Origin: an uncultured Spirochaetales bacterium
Lineage (GTDB): Bacteria; Spirochaetota; Spirochaetia; Sphaerochaetales; Sphaerochaetaceae
Length of the DNA stretch: 64,000 nt
Assembly: GCA_949297785.1 (NCBI GenBank)
Contig: CASFTW010000002.1
Coordinates: forward strand, 1-64,000
Direction: 5' to 3'
Shown: positions 17,209-25,842 of the stretch, in pieces
Numbering within the stretch: the stretch's first letter is position 1
Layout of the letters: each line of letters opens with the position of its first letter
Notes under the pieces: model-generated
Database searches by the model: none
What the model was told of the DNA's origin: nothing
The model's input: only the letters and a program-made list of their open reading frames with translations
Made by a program: the position numbers and the translations under genes

Positions 17209-18036
17209 ATGGGGCTCCGATTTAGAAAAAGTGTAAAACTTCCGCTGGGATTCAGGATAAACTTCAGTAAATCAGGAGTCGGATACAGCTGGGGTGTGAA
17301 AGGATACAGAAAGACATATACTGCAGATGGTAGGGAAAGAACTACGTATTCCATACCGGGCACAGGTATTTCGTATGTTGAAGAAAGCACAAAGAATTCT
17401 TCAAAGAAGGATAATTATGATGTTTCTACTGTTGAATATCTGCATGGAGGGAATGCTGCGAATATGAAAAAAATTTCTGTGTTTAAGATCGTTGCAATTG
17501 CAGTAGTTTTGGTTGTTTTGCTTTTGGCTGGGGTTTCGATTATTGGCAACAATGATGAGAAAACTTTACCGCCATCTACATTTGTTGATGATGATGGAGA
17601 TGCTGAGCTTCATATAACCGAAGAAACGACAGACAACGTTGCTCATGCCATGTTTGCGCTTACAGATAATGGGGAATCAAATATATCAATTGAGGATTCT
17701 GTCATTCATCAAGATTTATCGAAATTGTCGGCTTCTATTTCCGATAAAGAAGAAACATACAACAGTAACGCTCTTTCAAATTACTCAGATGATGCTTCTT
17801 TTATCGCTGCCATCAGTGCAGCTGATAATGCCGATGGTGATTTTCAAAATGCTTCTGCAACCGCATCGAATAGTTTTATGACCGATAGCGGGGAAACTTC
17901 AGCTACATATACCTCCTTAACAGAAGAAGAGAAGTTGATTATAAATAATGTAAAAGAGTTGATTTCATCTGGAAATACTGCAGATGTATATGAATATCTG
18001 TTAAGACTTGGAGATAGTATTGATGCAAGAATCTGA
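17209..18036 (+). CDS. DUF4236 membrane protein, first gene of the Hxs cluster
   Basis: The protein has 275 residues. Residues 1-58 are a DUF4236 domain (MGLRFRKSVKLPLGFRINFS…GYSWGVKGYRKT…YSIPGTGISY). One transmembrane helix lies at about 88-110 (KIVAIAVVLVVLLLAGVSII), and the remaining 160 residues are acidic and Ser/Asn-rich, probably outside the cytoplasm. Start 17209 has AGAGGAAAC before it. Its 3' end overlaps hxsD by 14 bases, placing it in the Hxs operon. DUF4236 has no assigned function. It might anchor or scaffold the modification machinery, which is a guess. Confidence 0.7.
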   Translation: MGLRFRKSVKLPLGFRINFSKSGVGYSWGVKGYRKTYTADGRERTTYSIPGTGISYVEESTKNSSKKDNYDVSTVEYLHGGNAANMKKISVFKIVAIAVVLVVLLLAGVSIIGNNDEKTLPPSTFVDDDGDAELHITEETTDNVAHAMFALTDNGESNISIEDSVIHQDLSKLSASISDKEETYNSNALSNYSDDASFIAAISAADNADGDFQNASATASNSFMTDSGETSATYTSLTEEEKLIINNVKELISSGNTADVYEYLLRLGDSIDARI

Positions 18037-18397
18037 ACCGATTGTCTTTTCCTTTTCATCTAAAATATATTCAAGAGAAGCTGTTTTAATGACTGCAAGT
18101 GAATTTTCTTCGGATTTTGATTTTCAGTTGTCATATGCAGATGATGAATTTAATATCAGATGTGTTCCGCTTGGTAATACTTTAATTAACAATCTCATCT
18201 TTGAAAGGAGGCTTATCGAGAATTCAATACGTTGTGATATACTTTCCAAAACCCAGGATATCAGGAAACTTATTCTTGCAAGAGCTTTCGCTTCAACAAT
18301 TATTGATCTTGGTGAAAATGTTTCAAGTTCTGCTCAAGAAGAATGGAATGAAAATGAAATATTGAAAGATTGGTTCTGTAGTGACAGCAATGAGTAA
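18023..18397 (+). CDS. hxsD: His-Xaa-Ser system protein HxsD
   Basis: The protein has 124 residues from ATG 18023 (GGAG nine bases upstream). The pattern fits HxsD, the small partner of the two radical-SAM maturases: an N-terminal Y..EAVLMTASEF segment, a middle strand-rich part, and a C-terminal FERRLIENSIRCDILSKTQDIRKLILARAF helix. HxsD has no known catalytic residues and probably helps present the precursor peptide. Assignment rests on the neighbouring HxsB/HxsC/HxsA-like genes as much as on sequence. It overlaps its neighbours at both ends. Confidence 0.7.
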   Translation: MQESEPIVFSFSSKIYSREAVLMTASEFSSDFDFQLSYADDEFNIRCVPLGNTLINNLIFERRLIENSIRCDILSKTQDIRKLILARAFASTIIDLGENVSSSAQEEWNENEILKDWFCSDSNE

Positions 18398-19415
18398 TGC
18401 GATTTTGCTGGTTCTCCCGTTTGCTGTTTTATGTGTCTGTGCATATCTTACTGTAATTGATCATAAAACAGGAATAGTTCCTAATAAGTATATTTTAGTT
18501 CTGCTGTGTATAGATGTTGTCATGCAGTTTGCTTTCTGGCTGTTAATTGGAAACCGGTCCTCGACAATAGCAGTCGTTGTTGTGCTTGTCTTTTTATCGG
18601 CGGCTCTTTATTTTTTGGATATCTGGGGGGCCGGAGACAGCAAGCTGATTTCTGTCATAATTCTTTCTTATCCATTTCCTTTATGGAATCATATATCAGT
18701 TGCAATTTTAATTGCGCTTCCCGTTCTTGCTTTTATTTCTGGTTATATTCATAGCATTGCAATAATGATTGTTTCCCTGGTGAAAGGAAGATATAAAGCC
18801 CAAGATGTCTTAAAAAACCTGAATCTGAATGATATCTTTCTGAATCTTGATCTTTCTGGATTTGTTTCAATAATTATTTTTTTGCTTTTGAGTAAGTTTG
18901 TTAATCCAGATTTTTCTTTACAGTTGTTAATTGTTTTTTTTACCACATTTGCTGTCAGAAAATTTATTCAACCTAAAATTAATTTTGTTTTGATGGGAAA
19001 ACTAAAAACAATTTTTTTTATGTATTTTCTTGTTTCATTTGCCCAGTATATTTTGGGCATAAACATTCTGTCTTTTTTTCTTATATCATTTCTGCAATTG
19101 GTGTTGAATATTCTTCAACATGACAATTACAAGACAGTTGAGGTATCACAATTAGAAAAAGGCATGATACTTTCAATGTCTTCTAGAATGCTTCTTGAAG
19201 GGGCAGGGGTATTACCACAGAATGGCAGATACGAATATGTTGCTGACAAATTGAATGAAACAACTATTTCACGAATCATGAAATGGAGTGCTAAAAACAA
19301 TTTGATATTAACAGTAACTATTGTGAATACTGTTCCATTTGTTTCTTATATATTTGTTGCTGACCTGTTTATATTTATTTTGGTGTCATATGAGTTTTTT
19401 TGTATTTTGCAATAG
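18390..19415 (+). CDS. Prepilin-peptidase-like (A24 family) membrane protein
   Basis: The protein has 341 residues from ATG 18390 (an in-frame GTG lies at 18381). It carries the two aspartates of A24 peptidases: Asp24 in TVIDHKTGIVPNKYI and the GxGD motif in DIWGAGDSKLIS. Several hydrophobic helices follow. After about residue 190 comes an extra multi-helix region (to about 225) and a soluble tail not seen in minimal A24 enzymes. A24 enzymes cleave short basic leaders from pilin-like precursors at the membrane. Its place between hxsD and hxsC suggests it processes a product of this cluster, and no pilus genes are near. It overlaps hxsD by eight bases. Confidence 0.7.
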   Translation: MSNAILLVLPFAVLCVCAYLTVIDHKTGIVPNKYILVLLCIDVVMQFAFWLLIGNRSSTIAVVVVLVFLSAALYFLDIWGAGDSKLISVIILSYPFPLWNHISVAILIALPVLAFISGYIHSIAIMIVSLVKGRYKAQDVLKNLNLNDIFLNLDLSGFVSIIIFLLLSKFVNPDFSLQLLIVFFTTFAVRKFIQPKINFVLMGKLKTIFFMYFLVSFAQYILGINILSFFLISFLQLVLNILQHDNYKTVEVSQLEKGMILSMSSRMLLEGAGVLPQNGRYEYVADKLNETTISRIMKWSAKNNLILTVTIVNTVPFVSYIFVADLFIFILVSYEFFCILQ

Positions 19416-20442
19416 TGATACGATGATTCAACGTTGTATTGCCGGTAATTTAAATTATTTCGATTCTGGGAAATTAGCATTGTTTTCTGCGCAAAGCGGA
19501 AAATCTGATGAACTTATGAGTAGTGGCTTACATGATGGCGATGTTCTGGCTGAAGGTAGTAATGGCTTGAAAAAAATATTTTCAGTTTCAGATGATGAAA
19601 CCTTTATCTATGTAACGAATAAATGTAATTCCAATTGCATCATGTGTCCAAGTTCTCAGTGGGAGCGCAGAAATGGTTCACATATGTCGGTAGATGAGAT
19701 AATAGAAAGTATCCGCTATTATCCAGATTCAATTAATTATGTGACGATAACTGGTGGAGAACCACTCCTGCTTAAAGAAGATTTATTCAGGATACTTAAT
19801 TTCCTTAAAAACAAGAAACCTCAAGCAGGATATCTGTTACTGACCAATGGCAGAGGGTTTGCCATAAATAAATATGCTCAACTATTGAGAAATAGTGCGC
19901 CGAAGAATACATTGGTAGGCGTCCCACTTCATTCTGCTGATGCGCAGAAACATGATTATATTTCAGGATGTCCCCAAAGTTTTGACCAGACTATGTCTGG
20001 ACTCAGAAACTTACTTAATAATTACTGTCATGTGGAAATAAGAATTGTCATAAACAGATTAAATTATGAAGAAATCCCGCAGCTTATGAGATTGATTTCC
20101 CGACTCCGCCCGAAAATTGAGGTTGTTACTTTTATTTTAATGGAAATGAGTGGGAATGCAGCCGTTAATCGGAATGATTTATGGATACCAATTCGTGAGT
20201 GTTTTTTGTATATAGAAAGAGGATTATGTTATTTGCTTGATAATGAGATTGATTTTCGTTTCTATAATTTCCCATTATGCGTTCTTCCTGTTCAGTACTG
20301 GGCGACTGCCAGAAAAAGCATATCAAAAGAAAAAATCTGTTATCTTGATAAATGTGATGCGTGTACAATGAAGAATGAATGCGGGGGTTTTTTTAAATCA
20401 TCCAGAAGGTACTTGGAAAGTGAAATCAAAGCTTACGTATAA
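19390..20442 (+). CDS. hxsC: His-Xaa-Ser system radical SAM maturase HxsC
   Basis: The protein has about 350 residues from ATG 19390; the frame is open to 19339 and 19423 is also possible, and none has a clear ribosome-binding site. The radical-SAM cluster motif CNSNCIMC (CX3CX2C) is followed by the SAM-binding TGGEPLL and a barrel. A C-terminal Cys set (CYLDKCDACTMKNECGG) fits an auxiliary cluster. Members install post-translational modifications on ribosomal peptides. It overlaps hxsB by 68 bases, the paired-maturase arrangement expected for HxsC-HxsB. Confidence 0.75.
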   Translation: MSFFVFCNSDTMIQRCIAGNLNYFDSGKLALFSAQSGKSDELMSSGLHDGDVLAEGSNGLKKIFSVSDDETFIYVTNKCNSNCIMCPSSQWERRNGSHMSVDEIIESIRYYPDSINYVTITGGEPLLLKEDLFRILNFLKNKKPQAGYLLLTNGRGFAINKYAQLLRNSAPKNTLVGVPLHSADAQKHDYISGCPQSFDQTMSGLRNLLNNYCHVEIRIVINRLNYEEIPQLMRLISRLRPKIEVVTFILMEMSGNAAVNRNDLWIPIRECFLYIERGLCYLLDNEIDFRFYNFPLCVLPVQYWATARKSISKEKICYLDKCDACTMKNECGGFFKSSRRYLESEIKAYV

Positions 20443-21838
20443 TTATTTCAATTTTAAACAACTTGGTGACAAAATACTTCTGACTAATGATTGTGGCGGC
20501 TGGTTATTTCTGAGTTTAAATGATTTCAATAAATTTATTTCTCATCCAGAAATGCTTGATTTCGAGTTGCTTTCATTGCTGAAGGAAAATTATTTTTTCA
20601 CGCGTGAAAAATTATATTGTCTTACAGAAGGGCAGGTTGAAAAAACGCGCATAAGCAAATCTCATTTATTTCATCCCACATCTTTGTTTATAATTGTTAT
20701 AAATGAGAACTGTAATTGCGATTGTATTTATTGTCAGGCATCAAGCAATATCTCCTCATGCCGGAACAAAAGAGAAATGGACAGGAAGACAATAAAAGGA
20801 ATTCTTGATTTTATTATTGCATCCGAAATAAAAAATATTTCTATTGAGTTTCAGGGCGGAGAGCCTTTATTGTCATTCCATTTAATAAAGCATGCTGTAA
20901 ATTATATAAACAGCATTGATATTGGTGATAGAAAAATATCCTTTTCCGTTGTATCAAATTTATCGTTGCTTACGGAGGATATGACAGATTTTTTCAAAGC
21001 CAACAATATTTCTGTTTCATTCTCTTTGGATGGAGATGAGCATATTCACAATTTCAACAGAAGAATAGGTTCTCAAAATAAAAGTTTTGAATTGACAAAA
21101 CAAGGTTTGAAACTGCTGAATGATTATGCGGTTAATTATGGAGCAATACAGACTACCACTAGAATGGCATTGTCCCATGCACATAATATAGTTGATACTT
21201 ACAGAGAAATAGGTTTGAAAGAAATTTTTGTCAGGCCCTTAACCCGACTTGGAGCTGCTTCTGACAGATGGGAGAATATAGGATATACAGCAGAGGAATT
21301 TTTATCATTTTATAATGATGTATTGGAGTATATTCTTGAATTGGAAGAGAACGGGACTGAAATAAGAGAAACTACAGCAAGTATTTTCCTATCGAAGATT
21401 TATAATAATATGGCAATTGATTATATGGATTTAAGATCTCCATGTGGGGCCTGTATCGGTCAGATGGCATTTGATCCTGATGGCAATATTTATTCATGTG
21501 ATGAGGGTCGTATGCTCTCATATATGGGAGATAATATGTTTATGCTTGGCAATGTTCATACACATGAATATGCAGATATTATCAAATGTGATAAATGTAA
21601 ACAGATATGTGCTGCAAGTGTAATGGAAAGTTCTCCTTACTGTTCCACATGTGTTTATCTCCCTTACTGCGGAATATGTCCTGTGTTAAATTATCATATG
21701 AATGGCAATATGTTTTCTGTACAACGTGATGACTACAGATGTAAAATATACAAAGGTATGCTCGATAAAATATTTTCAATAATCTCATCAGGAGATGATG
21801 CAAAAGTGAAGGTCTTAAAAAAATGGGTAGAAAATTAA
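20375..21838 (+). CDS. hxsB: His-Xaa-Ser system radical SAM/SPASM maturase HxsB
   Basis: The protein has 487 residues. An N-terminal recognition region (LTYNYFNFKQLGDKILLTND) precedes the radical-SAM motif CNCDCIYC and FQGGEPLL. A SPASM domain follows with many cysteines (CGACIGQMAFDPDGNIYSC, then CDKCKQIC, CSTCVYLPYCGICP). SPASM clusters hold extra Fe-S centres for peptide modification. Start 20375 lies inside hxsC; a GTG near 20420 would remove most of the overlap. Its end overlaps the lipoprotein gene by 16 bases. Confidence 0.8.
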   Translation: MNAGVFLNHPEGTWKVKSKLTYNYFNFKQLGDKILLTNDCGGWLFLSLNDFNKFISHPEMLDFELLSLLKENYFFTREKLYCLTEGQVEKTRISKSHLFHPTSLFIIVINENCNCDCIYCQASSNISSCRNKREMDRKTIKGILDFIIASEIKNISIEFQGGEPLLSFHLIKHAVNYINSIDIGDRKISFSVVSNLSLLTEDMTDFFKANNISVSFSLDGDEHIHNFNRRIGSQNKSFELTKQGLKLLNDYAVNYGAIQTTTRMALSHAHNIVDTYREIGLKEIFVRPLTRLGAASDRWENIGYTAEEFLSFYNDVLEYILELEENGTEIRETTASIFLSKIYNNMAIDYMDLRSPCGACIGQMAFDPDGNIYSCDEGRMLSYMGDNMFMLGNVHTHEYADIIKCDKCKQICAASVMESSPYCSTCVYLPYCGICPVLNYHMNGNMFSVQRDDYRCKIYKGMLDKIFSIISSGDDAKVKVLKKWVEN

Positions 21839-22836
21839 TTTCGGTTTTAACTGTCTTTTTCATTTTTGTTATTATTTCATGTACTACTACTGGTCCTGCG
21901 GATGGAAATATTTTTGATTCTTCTGGTACACTGACTGATAATGATAATCTTTACGATTCAGAATCGGTTATTAAACAAGATGTTTTGCAAGCACCTGTTC
22001 AGGGGATCGTGGAAGAAGATTCTGATTTATCAAAAGGTGAAACAGACATCAATTTCGATACCGTCTCAGCTGAAGTTATTAATACATCTGCATTTGTTTT
22101 ATCTGCTGATATATCTCTTGATCAAATTCAGGATGAGTTTAATGAAATTATTGAAAATCGAAATCGTTCCCGCAATTACTTGAAAACTGCAGTTGAAAAG
22201 CTGGATTCCTTGTTTGAAGTATCAGAAGATATGATTTTGATCGGTTTAGAATGGGATAAGATTGCATCTGTGTCAAAACTTGATAATGGGAATATGTATT
22301 TTGGGCAGGTTGAAGCTGTTAATAGTTTTATTCCCGATGGTATGGGGATACTTATTTTCCCTGATGACCGGACTTATATTGGTAGTTTTAAAAATTCTAA
22401 AAGAAATGGTAGTGGCGTAATGATCTGGAGTACAAAAGAAAAGTACATAGGACAGTGGGTTGAGGACAATATAAGTGGTGCAGGAATTGCCTATCTTTCT
22501 TCTGATGATATTTGGAGAGGATTGTTTTTATTAGGAACATTCTGGCGTGGAATAAATAGAATAGAAAATAATGGGAATGTTTACTATATTGAATATGATT
22601 CTAATATAAATACTGGTCGAGTTTTTGTCGTTTATAGCAATGGGACTTATTATTTAGGGAATTATAATTCCTCAGGCTCATTGAGTGGAACAGGCATCAT
22701 GCTTTATTCGAATGGGGATATCTATTCAGGTCAGTTTAGATCCGGACTTAAGTCTGGCAAAGGCGTGTACACATATTCTAACGGTGATGAATTAAATGGA
22801 AACTGGCTTAATGATTCATTTATTGGAGAAAATTAA
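21823..22836 (+). CDS. MORN-repeat lipoprotein in the Hxs cluster
   Basis: The protein has 337 residues. A lipoprotein signal ends in the lipobox-like FVIISC (Cys20). A linker of about 140 residues with acidic and helical stretches follows, then several MORN-type repeats from about 170 (TYIGSFKNSKRNGSGVMIW, YIGQWVEDNISGAGIAYL, DIYSGQFRSGLKSGKGVYTY). MORN repeats bind membranes or proteins. The gene starts inside hxsB and ends three bases before the hxsA-like gene, so it is part of the operon and presumably works outside the inner membrane with the modified peptide. Confidence 0.75.
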   Translation: MGRKLISVLTVFFIFVIISCTTTGPADGNIFDSSGTLTDNDNLYDSESVIKQDVLQAPVQGIVEEDSDLSKGETDINFDTVSAEVINTSAFVLSADISLDQIQDEFNEIIENRNRSRNYLKTAVEKLDSLFEVSEDMILIGLEWDKIASVSKLDNGNMYFGQVEAVNSFIPDGMGILIFPDDRTYIGSFKNSKRNGSGVMIWSTKEKYIGQWVEDNISGAGIAYLSSDDIWRGLFLLGTFWRGINRIENNGNVYYIEYDSNINTGRVFVVYSNGTYYLGNYNSSGSLSGTGIMLYSNGDIYSGQFRSGLKSGKGVYTYSNGDELNGNWLNDSFIGEN

Positions 22837-22839
22837 AAT

Positions 22840-23232
22840 ATGAAATTCAGCGATAGAATAAAAGATTATATTAACGAGGAAGAAGGTACAATATCTCATT
22901 CGAAATTAGTGGCAGTTGGGACGCTTCTGATGATTTTTGGAGTAGTTTTTGCCCCAGAACTTTTTGCAGCTCATCGTTCTCATTCTTCGCATCGTTCCCA
23001 TTCTTCACATTCTTCTCACTCATCCCATTCATCTCATTCTTCAGGTAGATATGTTTCTTCTCATAGTTCTCATTCAAGTGGTTATACTTCGTCTTATGTT
23101 CCAATACTTTCTGCAGATAATTCGGCAAGTGATTTAATTGATTTAAATACGGCAAGCGTCCAGTCAAATGAATTTGTAGAAACAGTTCCTATTTCGAAAT
23201 TTAGCCTTCCTGATGTTGGGACTAGTGTATAG
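22840..23232 (+). CDS. hxsA: His-Xaa-Ser repeat precursor HxsA-like
   Basis: The protein has 130 residues. After a charged head (DRIKDYINEEEGTISHSK) and one hydrophobic helix (about 23-38, LVAVGTLLMIFGVVFA) comes a run of His-Xaa-Ser triplets. His falls every third residue from 45 to 66 (HRS HSS HRS HSS…), with a second block HSSHSS at 75-80, then a low-complexity tail with no HxS. This is the hallmark of the HxsA substrate of the HxsB/HxsC radical-SAM system. The helix suggests membrane insertion or secretion. Gly16 just before the helix could be an A24-peptidase cleavage point, but that is speculative. Last gene of the cluster. Confidence 0.8.
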   Translation: MKFSDRIKDYINEEEGTISHSKLVAVGTLLMIFGVVFAPELFAAHRSHSSHRSHSSHSSHSSHSSHSSGRYVSSHSSHSSGYTSSYVPILSADNSASDLIDLNTASVQSNEFVETVPISKFSLPDVGTSV

Positions 23233-23539
23233 AGCTTTTATAAATTGGGGTTGCTTTCTTTTGACATCTTAATTTTAAAACATTTTGTAGATTATTGTCT
23301 GGCAATAATTGCTTTCATCTTACATATCTTGGGGTGCTTTAGCTTTTACCATTAATAAGTTTTATTATTCTCTGGATTTGGCTTTTCCGTGATATAGGCA
23401 TCTGGTGATTATTAACGTTCTGCATCTTTATTTGGCCTTTATATACCGATGTCCTTGTGTCCCTTTCAAATCGACCCCAACATTCTTGACAACGCGTCTG
23501 GGTAGTTACATTTTTTTTTCTATTTTGTAGTATTATTTT
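23233..23539 (+). other. Intergenic stretch after the Hxs cluster
   Basis: I see no supported gene here. The sequence is AT-rich with T-runs, one long one just before the repeat copy. No clear hairpin terminator was found directly after hxsA. Confidence 0.4.
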
Positions 23540-23765
23540 AATAAGACTCTGGCAATTGAATAGGAGTTTTTATATCGGAGCACCATTCGTGAGCGGGAAA
23601 CTGGAAAAAGGTTTTGTATTAGCCTGATTCCTGAACTTTGGAGGTGCGAAGATGAGGAAAGATTTTTATTACATAGTCTCTATTGTTATTGGAATTATAG
23701 GGTTAGTAATATCTGCCTTTGCGGCAGGATTATCTATTTAACTTATAAGATGTAACAGTCGAAAA
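23540..23765 (+). repeat. Direct repeat flanking the Hxs cluster, copy B
   Basis: This is the second copy of the repeat at 16850-17075, in the same orientation and about 6.7 kb away. It shares CTGGCAATT, GGAGCACCATTCGT, the tiny-peptide gene and the ACTTATAA following it. The upstream part also reads as a short ORF-like peptide (APFVSGKLEKGFVLA) resembling copy A (ALFVGKSLFDKGFRDL), but without a convincing start. Confidence 0.6.
23652..23741 (+). CDS. Tiny hydrophobic peptide, copy B (29 residues)
   Basis: ATG 23652 follows TTTGGAGG. The product is 29 residues: MRKDFYYI, then VSIVIGIIGLVISAFAAGLSI. The helix core matches copy A and the aromatic/basic head (FYYI versus FYCI) is kept. The gene lies in the second flanking repeat. 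Its role is unknown; candidates are a membrane-active toxin-like peptide or a small accessory subunit. Confidence 0.6.
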   Translation: MRKDFYYIVSIVIGIIGLVISAFAAGLSI

Positions 23766-23982
23766 AGTAATGATCTTTTGTCAGAGTCTCTTTCTTATAT
23801 TTACTAATTTAATGATTTTAGTATTTCCATGGTTACTTAGATTTTAGCTTTATTTTGATCTCAAGTTCACAGCTATCATGTTTTATTCTTTTGGCCGTTG
23901 CTGGTTATGTAATTTTTGACTGAATAATTTTTCCGCTTATTGTGACAAAATATTCAATCCTTGATATAAGGAAGAGGCCGTG

Positions 23983-24198
23983 ATGAGAAAGAAAACATAT
24001 GAGCCAATTCAATCTGCATGTAAAGATTGCGGTGAAGATTTTGTGATTAGTGTTGAAGAACAAAAATATTTTGCTTCAATTGGTTTGGTATTACCTAAAA
24101 GATGTAAGGATTGCAGGAAAAGGCGTAAAGAAATAAAAAAAAGTTATAACGGAAAAACAGAAAGCTGGAGCACAGCAGAAAAGATGGGAAAAAGATGA
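23983..24198 (+). CDS. Zinc-ribbon protein next to AbiH
   Basis: The protein has 71 residues from ATG 23983 (GGAAGAGG upstream; an in-frame GTG lies at 23980). CKDCGEDFVISVEEQKYF…LPKRCKDCRKRRK is the CxxCGxxF…EQ.(F/Y)F…P.RC..CR pattern of small treble-clef zinc-ribbon proteins. The stop is one base before the AbiH start, so the two are probably co-translated. Such ribbons may bind RNA or partner proteins. Confidence 0.75.
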   Translation: MRKKTYEPIQSACKDCGEDFVISVEEQKYFASIGLVLPKRCKDCRKRRKEIKKSYNGKTESWSTAEKMGKR

Positions 24199-24199
24199 A

Positions 24200-25177
24200 A
24201 TGGAAATAAATGAGATTTTAAAAGAGTTTCCTTTTCCACAGATAACGCTCAATGAAATAGTACTTGAAAATCCATCAAGATCTCTTGTGATTATCGGCAA
24301 TGGATTTGATCTGATGCATGGGGTAAAGTCTTCATACCGGGATTTTCAGAAGACTATAGGGAGAAACAGTCCTTTGCGGTTTTATATGGAGACTTATCTT
24401 GATACTTCAGATCTATGGTCTGATCTTGAAGACTCGTTAGGACGATTTGATTACAGCCGGTTTCTCACCTCGGATATTACTGATATGTGGCTTGATGGTT
24501 TTGGCGCATATGATCAGGATGCACAGGCAGCTGATTATTTTGCTGCTGTGGAAACAGCGATTGCACCGGCTTTTGAGATACCTGGAGAATTAAAGCAACG
24601 GCTCATGAAATGGGTAAAAACATTGACTGTAGAAGGTGATGCCAGGCCGTTTCAGATGTTTCATGGTGATTACAGAGTGTTGTCTTTCAATTATACCGAG
24701 TTTATTGAAAGTCTGTACGGTGCAGATCCTGATCGTATCTGCTATATTCATGGCTGCCGGAAAAACAATAACCCCGATGAGCTGATTCTTGGACACAAAG
24801 CTGGTATGGAGGATGAACAGTGGGACAAGGTAAATCTCAAACCATTCAAGTTCAAGGATCCATATAAAAGATATATTATGGAATCAGCATTGGAAACCGC
24901 TGCTGTGGAAGCTTCATGGTATGATGAGGCGACAACAAAGAAGTGCAGTGAGATCATAAAATCGCATCATGAGTTTTTTGATTGTCTGTCCGATGTCGAA
25001 GAAATCTTTGTGATCGGACATTCTCTTGCAGAGGTTGATTATCCATACTTTGAAGAAATATGCAGGAAAACAAATGCAAGTTGGTACATTGGCTATCATT
25101 CTTCAGCTGATTTAAACAGACTGCTTGTTTTTGCAGATAGGATGAATTTGAGAAAAATCACAGTATTCAGAATTTGA
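24200..25177 (+). CDS. abiH: AbiH-family abortive-infection protein
   Basis: The protein has 325 residues. The AbiH signature IIGNGFDLMHGVKSSYRDF spans 31-49, and further family features are FNYTEFIESLYG, ICYIHGCRK and the C-terminal IGHSLAEVDYPYF. AbiH was named for phage abortive infection in Lactococcus; its biochemical action is unclear. The ATG follows the zinc-ribbon stop by one base. A partner zinc-ribbon is not a fixed part of AbiH systems that I know of. Confidence 0.85.
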   Translation: MEINEILKEFPFPQITLNEIVLENPSRSLVIIGNGFDLMHGVKSSYRDFQKTIGRNSPLRFYMETYLDTSDLWSDLEDSLGRFDYSRFLTSDITDMWLDGFGAYDQDAQAADYFAAVETAIAPAFEIPGELKQRLMKWVKTLTVEGDARPFQMFHGDYRVLSFNYTEFIESLYGADPDRICYIHGCRKNNNPDELILGHKAGMEDEQWDKVNLKPFKFKDPYKRYIMESALETAAVEASWYDEATTKKCSEIIKSHHEFFDCLSDVEEIFVIGHSLAEVDYPYFEEICRKTNASWYIGYHSSADLNRLLVFADRMNLRKITVFRI

Positions 25178-25449
25178 ATGAGATAGTCATAGAACGAGCT
25201 ATACAGAATACCATGCAAGCATGAATTGCTTTGTATGCTTATGTATTCAATCATGCAGAAAATGAAGTTCATTGTCCTTAGTATTTAGAGTTTTGAGGAC
25301 AGAGTACAAAAAGTCATATGTTTATTGATACTTAAATTATTTTAAGTAAACAGTTGTTTTCTTTTCTTTGTTATGTTGGAAAATCGAACATGAATAGTTT
25401 TATAAATTTTGATTTTGATAATAATATATGGATGAGAGGAAAGGAAAAA

Positions 25450-25773
25450 ATGAGCAACAATAGACTTCGTAATGCAAGGGAACGATTATCACTGTCACAG
25501 GAATATGTTGCAAAGTATTTAGGTGTGACACGTACCGCTGTTACTCAGATGGAAAACGGGAATAGGAAAATTTCAGGCGATGAGCTTGAAAAACTTTGCA
25601 GGCTATATGGGATTTCTGCTGATTATGCTTTGGGAATTAAATCTGAAATGACATCTTCTGAAATATTCACCCGTAGTTTTGAATCTCTTCCTGATAACGA
25701 TAAAAAGGAAATTCTGAATCTGATTGAATTCAAAAAACAGATGGCTTTAAAAAATAAGTTGGTTTCAAAGTGA
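25450..25773 (+). CDS. XRE-family transcriptional regulator
   Basis: The protein has 107 residues from ATG 25450 (GAGAGGAAAGG upstream). An HTH_3 domain (RLRNARERLSLSQEYVAKYLGVTRTAVTQMENGNRKI) covers residues 4-62, and the C-terminal helix (LPDNDKKEILNLIEFKKQM) may dimerise or bind a partner. Regulators of this layout often pair with an ImmA/IrrE-type peptidase; none follows here, only antitoxin debris. The longer frame from 25354 has no ribosome-binding site. Confidence 0.8.
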   Translation: MSNNRLRNARERLSLSQEYVAKYLGVTRTAVTQMENGNRKISGDELEKLCRLYGISADYALGIKSEMTSSEIFTRSFESLPDNDKKEILNLIEFKKQMALKNKLVSK

Positions 25774-25842
25774 TTATTGATGTAGTTTTCCTGTACTTTT
25801 CCTTTACTTATATTTCAGAAAAAGTATTTTCTTTGTAACAGC

